A model generated the notes under the pieces. It had not been told where the DNA came from. It ran no database searches and saw nothing but the letters and a program-made list of their open reading frames with translations. The position numbers and the translations under genes were made by a program. A stretch of DNA of 64,000 nt from Microbacterium saperdae (GTDB taxonomy: Bacteria; Actinomycetota; Actinomycetes; Actinomycetales; Microbacteriaceae), in assembly GCF_006716345.1 (NCBI RefSeq), contig NZ_VFOX01000001.1:1922001-1986000 (forward strand), given 5' to 3'. Every line of letters begins with the position of its first letter. Positions within the stretch are counted from its first letter, which is position 1. This document shows, in pieces, positions 59,509 through 64,000 of the stretch.

Positions 59509-60135
59509 ATGGTATCTGCGTCGGAGAATGATCGACTCGTTTGGATCGACTGCGAAATGACAGGGCTCGATCTCGCGATCGATGAGCTCGTCGAAATCGC
59601 TGTGGTCATCACGGACTTCGAGCTGCGCCCTGTCGATCCCGGATTCCAGATCGTGATCCGTCCCAGCGATGCGGCACTGTCGAACATGAACGACTTCGTC
59701 ACCAAGATGCACGAGAAGTCGGGACTCATCGAGGAGATCCCGCTCGGCGTCTCCCTCGCAGAGGCCGAGGCGCAGACGCTCGCCTACATCAAGAGATTCG
59801 TTCCGCTCGAACGCAAGGCCCCCTTGGCCGGCAACACGATCGGCACTGATCGGATGTTCCTCGCGAAGTACATGACCGCGGTGGATCAGTGGCTGCACTA
59901 CCGGAACGTCGATGTGTCGAGCATCAAGGAGCTGTCTCGCCGCTGGTACCCCCGAGTCTTCTTCCAGGCACCGTCCAAGGACGGCGGACACCGTGCTCTC
60001 GCCGACATCCTCGAATCGATCCGCGAGCTCCGCTATTACCGGGAAGCGGTGTTCGTCGACGAGCCGGGTCCATCCAGCGACGACGCACGCGACATCGCGA
60101 CCCGCACCGTGTCAGAGTTCACTCCGAACATGTAA
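59509..60135 (+). CDS. orn: Oligoribonuclease
   Basis: Cytosolic 3'-5' exonuclease that degrades very short RNAs and pGpG-type dinucleotides. The 208-residue protein has the DEDDh core: WIDCEMTGLDLAIDELVEIA (Asp and Glu), NTIGTDRMFLAKY, and HRALADILESI with the His and Asp. -10-like TAGGAT at 59496-59501 lies seven bases before the ATG, so the mRNA is probably leaderless. It is the conserved neighbour of tRNA-His in this family and marks the return to chromosome. Confidence 0.95.
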   Translation: MVSASENDRLVWIDCEMTGLDLAIDELVEIAVVITDFELRPVDPGFQIVIRPSDAALSNMNDFVTKMHEKSGLIEEIPLGVSLAEAEAQTLAYIKRFVPLERKAPLAGNTIGTDRMFLAKYMTAVDQWLHYRNVDVSSIKELSRRWYPRVFFQAPSKDGGHRALADILESIRELRYYREAVFVDEPGPSSDDARDIATRTVSEFTPNM

Positions 60136-60170
60136 TAGACTCGTGTGGTCGCCCGCTCCGGTGGGCGCAT

Positions 60171-60247
60171 GGTGGGTATAGCTCAGCTGGTAGAGCGCTG
60201 GCTTGTGGTGCCGGATGTCGCGGGTTCGAGTCCCGTTACTCACCCCA
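60171..60247 (+). tRNA. tRNA-His (anticodon GTG)
   Basis: Acceptor GTGGGTA/TACTCAC, with G-1 at 60171 paired to C73 at 60244, which is diagnostic for tRNA-His; D arm GCTC/GAGC, anticodon loop TTGTGGT, T arm GCGGG-TTCGAGT-CCCGT. CCA is encoded at 60245-60247. Confidence 0.95.
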
Positions 60248-60250
60248 TCA

Positions 60251-60286
60251 CGAAAAGGTCCGAATCGAGAGATTCGGGCCTTTTCG
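60251..60286 (+). terminator. Terminator hairpin after tRNA-His
   Basis: CGAAAAGGTCCGAATC and GATTCGGGCCTTTTCG form a 16-bp stem with one G-U pair and a GAGA loop, three bases after the tRNA. Confidence 0.75.
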
Positions 60287-60322
60287 CGTACCCGGGCAGG
60301 AAACTGTCTCGCCCCGTGCGGA

Positions 60323-60339
60323 ATACCCTATAGGGGTAT
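60323..60339. promoter_or_regulatory. CsoR-like copper operator
   Basis: ATACCCTATAGGGGTAT fits the CsoR pattern TACCC-N4-5-GGGTA and lies 33 bases before the copper ATPase start. No csoR gene is in the window. Confidence 0.65.
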
Positions 60340-60372
60340 CATGTTGTTCTCGGAGCAGCAGGAAGGGACGTC

Positions 60373-62508
60373 ATGATGACGAAACACCACGCACCGACAC
60401 CCGGTACGCACCCGACACCCGCGGCGCATGCGCCCGGCCCCACCGACCTCCGTGCAGAGCACGACGCCGACGCGCGTCACCATGCCCACACGGCTCCCGA
60501 CGCCCACGAAGGACATGACGCGCACTCCGGACACGGTGGCCACGCCGGCCACACGGAGCGGTTCCGGCGCCTGTTCTGGATCATGCTGGTGATCGCCGTC
60601 CCCGTCGTCGCCACTTCGCCGATGTTCGCGATGATCCTGGGGTACGCGATCCCCGGATGGGCGCAGTGGCTCGCCCCGACACTCGGCACCGTGATGTACG
60701 TCTGGGGCGGTACGCCGTTCCTGACCGGCGCAGTGGGCGAGCTCCGGTCTCGGAAGCCCGGGATGATGCTGCTCATCGCCCTCGCGATCACCGTGGCCTT
60801 CCTCGCTTCCTGGGGCGCCACCCTCGGGCTGCTGCATCATGAGCTCGAGTTCTGGTGGGAGCTCGCGCTGCTCATCGTGATCATGCTGCTCGGGCACTGG
60901 ATCGAGATGCGCTCGCTCGCCCAGACGACATCCGCTCTGGACTCGCTCGCCGCCCTTCTTCCGGACGAAGCCGAACGCGTCGATGGAGATCAGATCGTCA
61001 CCGTCTCGCCGTCCCAGCTGGGCCTCGGTGACGTCGTCGTCGTCCGTCCGGGAGGACGACTCCCGGCCGACGGCATCGTGATCGAAGGAAGCGCGAGCAT
61101 CGATGAGTCGATGATCACGGGAGAGTCTGCGCCCGTACGCCGCGATGCGGGCGATCGAGTGATCGCGGGCACCGTCGCGACCGACTCGGGTCTCCGGGTC
61201 GAAGTCACGGCGATCGGCGGCGACACTGCCCTGGCCGGCATCCAGAAGCTCGTGGCGGATGCGCAGGCGTCCTCTTCCCGCGCACAGCGCCTCGCCGACC
61301 GTGCCGCCGCATGGTTGTTCTGGTTCGCCCTCGGGGCAGCGGCGATCACGGCGATCGTATGGACACTCATCGGCGCGCCGGACGAGGCGGTCATCCGCTC
61401 GATCACCGTCCTGGTGATCGCCTGCCCACACGCTCTCGGCCTCGCCATCCCTCTCGTCGTGTCCATCGCGACCGAGCGTGCCGCCCGAGCAGGGATCCTG
61501 GTCAAGGATCGGCTGGCGCTGGAGAGCATGCGCACCGTCGACACCGTGCTGTTCGACAAGACCGGGACACTCACGAAGGGCGCCCCGGCAGTCACGGGGA
61601 TCGAGGCTGTCGCGCCGTTCACGCCCGATGCGCTGATCGCCCTTGCCGCTGCCGCCGAGCGCGACTCGGAGCACCCTCTGGCGAAAGCGATCGTGCGCGC
61701 GGCGCAGGATCGCAGCCTCACGATCCCGCCATCCACCGGGTTCTCCTCCTCTCCCGCTGTCGGAGTCAGCGCGCACGTGGACGGAAGACAGGTGGAGGTG
61801 GGTGGGCCGCATCTGCTTGCCGTCACCGACGCCTCCGAGCTCGGCGTCGCGGACGTCTGGCGCACCGAGGGAGCGATCATCCTCCACGTGATGATCGACC
61901 AGCGCGTGGTCGGTGCGCTGCGACTCGCCGACGAGATCCGGGAGGAATCACGCCAGGCCATCGATGCCCTCCAGCGCGGCGGGGTCGAGGTCGTCATGAT
62001 CACAGGTGATGCAGAAGCCGTGGCGCAGCATGTGGCTGCCCAGCTCGGCATCGAGCGGGTGTTCGCCGGCGTGCGTCCCGAGGACAAGGCCTCGCGGGTG
62101 CGTGAACTTCAGGGCGAAGGCAGGACCGTCGCGATGGTGGGAGACGGGGTGAACGACGCCCCTGCCCTTGCCCAGGCAGACGTCGGATTGGCCATCGGGG
62201 CCGGGACCGACGTCGCCATCGCGTCCGCGGGGGTGATCCTCGCGAGCGACGACCCTCGAGCCGTGCTGTCCGTCATGGCACTCTCTCGCGCGAGCTACCG
62301 CAAGATGAGACAGAACCTGTGGTGGGCCGCCGGATACAACCTGCTCTCCGTGCCGCTGGCGGCCGGAGTTCTGGCGCCGATCGGCTTCGTCCTGCCGATG
62401 TCGGTGGGCGCGGTGCTGATGTCGCTCTCGACGATCGTCGTCGCGCTGAACGCGCAGTTGCTTCGTCGTGTCGACTTGCGCCCGTGGCGCACGTCCGCCG
62501 TCCGTTGA
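60373..62508 (+). CDS. copB: CopB-type copper-translocating P-type ATPase
   Basis: Inner-membrane efflux pump of 711 residues. The N-terminus is His-rich (about 18 His in the first 60 residues), with no CxxC metal domain. Eight helices are expected; the sixth carries the CPH motif in VIACPHALGLAIPLVV, which marks the CopB/P1B-3 group. The phosphorylation loop is FDKTGTLTKG, the actuator has ITGESAPV, and the hinge motif is GDGVNDAPAL. A CsoR-like box sits in front, so copper induction is likely. Twin ATGs at 60373 and 60376 follow AGGAAGGGA. Confidence 0.93.
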   Translation: MMTKHHAPTPGTHPTPAAHAPGPTDLRAEHDADARHHAHTAPDAHEGHDAHSGHGGHAGHTERFRRLFWIMLVIAVPVVATSPMFAMILGYAIPGWAQWLAPTLGTVMYVWGGTPFLTGAVGELRSRKPGMMLLIALAITVAFLASWGATLGLLHHELEFWWELALLIVIMLLGHWIEMRSLAQTTSALDSLAALLPDEAERVDGDQIVTVSPSQLGLGDVVVVRPGGRLPADGIVIEGSASIDESMITGESAPVRRDAGDRVIAGTVATDSGLRVEVTAIGGDTALAGIQKLVADAQASSSRAQRLADRAAAWLFWFALGAAAITAIVWTLIGAPDEAVIRSITVLVIACPHALGLAIPLVVSIATERAARAGILVKDRLALESMRTVDTVLFDKTGTLTKGAPAVTGIEAVAPFTPDALIALAAAAERDSEHPLAKAIVRAAQDRSLTIPPSTGFSSSPAVGVSAHVDGRQVEVGGPHLLAVTDASELGVADVWRTEGAIILHVMIDQRVVGALRLADEIREESRQAIDALQRGGVEVVMITGDAEAVAQHVAAQLGIERVFAGVRPEDKASRVRELQGEGRTVAMVGDGVNDAPALAQADVGLAIGAGTDVAIASAGVILASDDPRAVLSVMALSRASYRKMRQNLWWAAGYNLLSVPLAAGVLAPIGFVLPMSVGAVLMSLSTIVVALNAQLLRRVDLRPWRTSAVR

Positions 62509-62548
62509 GTGCGCCGGCGGCGGCCGGGACGAGCCCTAGACTGACGAG

Positions 62549-63178
62549 GTGTCACTCGCTGTCTGGTTCTCCCTGCTGACCGCCTGCGTGGTGATCAGCT
62601 TCACTCCGGGCGCCGGGGCGATCAACACCATGTCCAACGCCCTCAGTCAGGGGTGGAAACGATCGATCTGGGGCATCATCGGGCAACAGCTCGCCCTGAT
62701 CGTGCATGTGGTGATCGTCGCCGCAGGTGTGGGTCTGCTCGTCTCGCAGTCCGAGGTCCTGTTCAACGTCATCCGCTACGCGGGTGCGGCATATCTGGTC
62801 TTCCTCGGCATCCGGCTGATCCTCTCGAAGCCCAGCGCGATCGAGGTCGACGACGTCACCGTGATCGATACCCGCGAGAGCCACTGGTCGATGATCAGAC
62901 GCGGGTTCTGGGTGAATCTGCTCAACCCGAAGGCGATCGTCTTCTTCCTCGCGTTCATCCCTCAGTTCATCCGGCTGGACGAACCGCAGCTCCCCCAGTA
63001 CCTGACGTTGATCGGCACCGTCATCGTGGTCGACGTGCTGGTCATGTGGGGCTTCTTCGCCGCCGCAGCGCGCCCGTTCCGCCGCCTCACGCGCTCTCCG
63101 CGCGGCCAGCGCACGCTGAACACGGTTTTCGGCGCTCTGTTCATCGCCGTCGCAGGACTCCTGGTCTTCCTGCACTGA
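62549..63178 (+). CDS. LysE/RhtB-family exporter
   Basis: Amino-acid or metabolite exporter of 209 residues with six helices, beginning VWFSLLTACVVISFTPGAGAINTMSNAL, whose TPGxxxxxxxxxAL pattern is the LysE signature. LVFLGIRLILSKPS and NLLNPKAIVFFLAFIPQF are also typical. The start is GTG 62549, about eight bases after a -10-like TAGACT, so probably leaderless. The substrate (homoserine, threonine or other) is not decided by sequence. Confidence 0.88.
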   Translation: MSLAVWFSLLTACVVISFTPGAGAINTMSNALSQGWKRSIWGIIGQQLALIVHVVIVAAGVGLLVSQSEVLFNVIRYAGAAYLVFLGIRLILSKPSAIEVDDVTVIDTRESHWSMIRRGFWVNLLNPKAIVFFLAFIPQFIRLDEPQLPQYLTLIGTVIVVDVLVMWGFFAAAARPFRRLTRSPRGQRTLNTVFGALFIAVAGLLVFLH

Positions 63179-63225
63179 GCGCCTCCCCGTCTCCGCCGGC
63201 GCGCAGCCGTCTAGGCTGGAACGTG

Positions 63226-63573
63226 ATGGAGATGGATGCCGTGGCCTTCGAGGCCCTCGTGATCGACGAACTCGACCGTCTGCCTGACGACATGGTGGAT
63301 GGTCTCGAGAACGTCGTCTTCGTCGTCGAGGACCGCCCCGAGGACGGGACACTCGACCTGCTGGGGCTCTACGACGGCCTGGCACTCACGGAGCGGACTC
63401 AGTACGGCATGGGCGAGCTCCCGGACCGGATCATCGTGTTCCGGGAACCCCACCTGGCCGAGTGCGATAACGAGGAGGAACTCCGACAGGAGATCCACAC
63501 CACCCTCGTGCATGAGATCGCCCACTTCTACGGCATAGATGACGAACAACTGCACGAGCTGGGATGGGCATGA
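63226..63573 (+). CDS. Minimal zincin metallopeptidase
   Basis: Small cytosolic metalloprotease of 115 residues from the possibly archaemetzincin-like Zn-dependent group common in actinobacteria. The only clear motif is HEIAHFYGIDD (HExxHxxGxxD) near residues 94-104, giving three zinc ligands and the catalytic Glu. It starts at ATG 63226 or GTG 63223, nine bases after -10-like TAGGCT. It overlaps clpS, and this pairing is seen in relatives, suggesting a link to proteolysis. Confidence 0.85.
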   Translation: MEMDAVAFEALVIDELDRLPDDMVDGLENVVFVVEDRPEDGTLDLLGLYDGLALTERTQYGMGELPDRIIVFREPHLAECDNEEELRQEIHTTLVHEIAHFYGIDDEQLHELGWA

Positions 63574-63866
63574 CCACTCCCCTCGCGACCCCGGACCTGG
63601 ACGAGGTCACCGACCTCCGTGCGGCGCCCCTGGAGCCCTGGCAGGTCGTCGTCTGGAACGATCCGGTCAATCTCATGAGCTATGTGGTGCGGGTCTTCCG
63701 GACTTACTTCGGATACAGCCAGGATCGCGCGACCGCACTGATGCTCTCGGTGCATCACGACGGACACGCCATCGTCGCCACCGGGCCGCGCGAGACCATG
63801 GAGGTACACGCGCAGGCGATGCATGACTACGGGCTCTGGGCGACGGTGCGAAAGGCCCCGCTGTGA
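63570..63866 (+). CDS. clpS: ATP-dependent Clp protease adaptor ClpS
   Basis: N-degron adaptor of 98 residues that delivers N-terminal-Leu/Phe/Trp/Tyr substrates to ClpC1P. The core WQVVVWNDPVNLMSYVVRVF has the NDxVNxxxYV signature and MLSVHHDGHAIVATGPRETM completes the binding pocket. The first 25 residues are flexible as usual. ATG 63570 overlaps the upstream stop (ATGA); ATG 63564 is the alternative. The DUF2017 gene follows with a GTGA overlap. Confidence 0.92.
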   Translation: MTTPLATPDLDEVTDLRAAPLEPWQVVVWNDPVNLMSYVVRVFRTYFGYSQDRATALMLSVHHDGHAIVATGPRETMEVHAQAMHDYGLWATVRKAPL

Positions 63867-64000
63867 CCACGACCACGCTCGTCATCCCCCTCGCGTATCT
63901 CGAGGGGGTCCACCTGGCGCAGCTGGTGGAGGACTTCGCCGAACTCGTCGGGGCAGACCGCGATGTTCAGGACCCGGCGATCGTGCGTCTGACGCCCAGC
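63863..64000 (+). CDS. DUF2017-family protein, truncated by the window edge
   Basis: Begins with GTG 63863, overlapping the clpS stop, and continues in frame to the window end (VTTTTLVIPLAYLEGVHLAQ). DUF2017 genes follow clpS in most actinobacteria. Their function is unknown. Only 46 residues are visible. Confidence 0.75.
   Translation, partial: MTTTTLVIPLAYLEGVHLAQLVEDFAELVGADRDVQDPAIVRLTPS

Noticed and set aside
1..64000. CRISPR array
   Set aside because: No regularly spaced repeats of 24-40 bases with unique spacers were seen on reading; the repeats present are palindromes or isolated leader motifs.

Overview
The window is high-GC actinobacterial DNA, most likely from Microbacterium or a close relative in the Microbacteriaceae. 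The signs are the gene order nei-rpiB-hemH, pepN-mscS-glbO and clpS-DUF2017, an actinobacterial RpiB with Glu at the catalytic position, many GTG starts, and many genes that start only a few bases after a TANNNT -10 element (leaderless-type promoters). No species can be named from the sequence alone.

Layout. (1) 1-15310 is chromosomal housekeeping: an amidohydrolase (cut by the window edge), Nei-type DNA glycosylase, ribose-5-phosphate isomerase B, ferrochelatase, aminopeptidase N, an MscS channel, truncated haemoglobin, a flavin dehydrogenase, two thioesterases, the ABC-F factor EttA, a lipoprotein, an SSB paralogue and a small gene with a LexA-like box in front of it. (2) 15311-59396 looks like one composite mobile region of about 44 kb. 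Its right end is a large serine recombinase whose reading frame runs into the 3' half of a tRNA-Arg gene. (3) 59358-64000 is chromosome again: tRNA-Arg, oligoribonuclease, tRNA-His, a CopB-type copper ATPase behind a CsoR-like operator, a LysE exporter, a small metallopeptidase, ClpS and the start of a DUF2017 gene.

The mobile region has two parts. At 15.4-23.6 kb two diverged copies of a tandem helix-turn-helix gene (one intact, one with stops and a frameshift) bracket a tightly coupled five-gene operon: a SIS-HAD fusion, a phosphoribosyltransferase-like protein, a P-loop ATPase, an unrecognised protein and a PfkB-type kinase with an inserted CPxCG motif. This is the best candidate for an undescribed system. 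My inference is that it makes or processes a phosphoribosyl-type small molecule, perhaps in a conflict or defence role. At 23.6-59.4 kb lies an integrative conjugative element: MobF relaxase-helicase, ParB-like protein, VirB8-like protein, M23 hydrolase, two pilin-like DUF6112 proteins, TrbL/VirB6, SCO6880-type protein, VirB4, coupling protein, SSB, DUF4913 protein and recombinase.

The conjugation genes are interleaved with cargo: a TetR-lipoprotein-GAP cluster, a GntR/ECF sigma/ABC exporter operon, an AraC regulator, three alpha/beta hydrolases, an AbrB-like protein, an orphan DNA methyltransferase and a tandem-MerR regulator. A hairpin-forming motif with the core CGYACCTG..GGTGACCCC recurs in nine intergenic leaders, eight of them in front of backbone genes. 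Several operators are visible: twin TetR palindromes at two separate loci, a 17-bp-arm palindrome over the start codon of a small regulator, a LexA-like box and a CsoR-like box.
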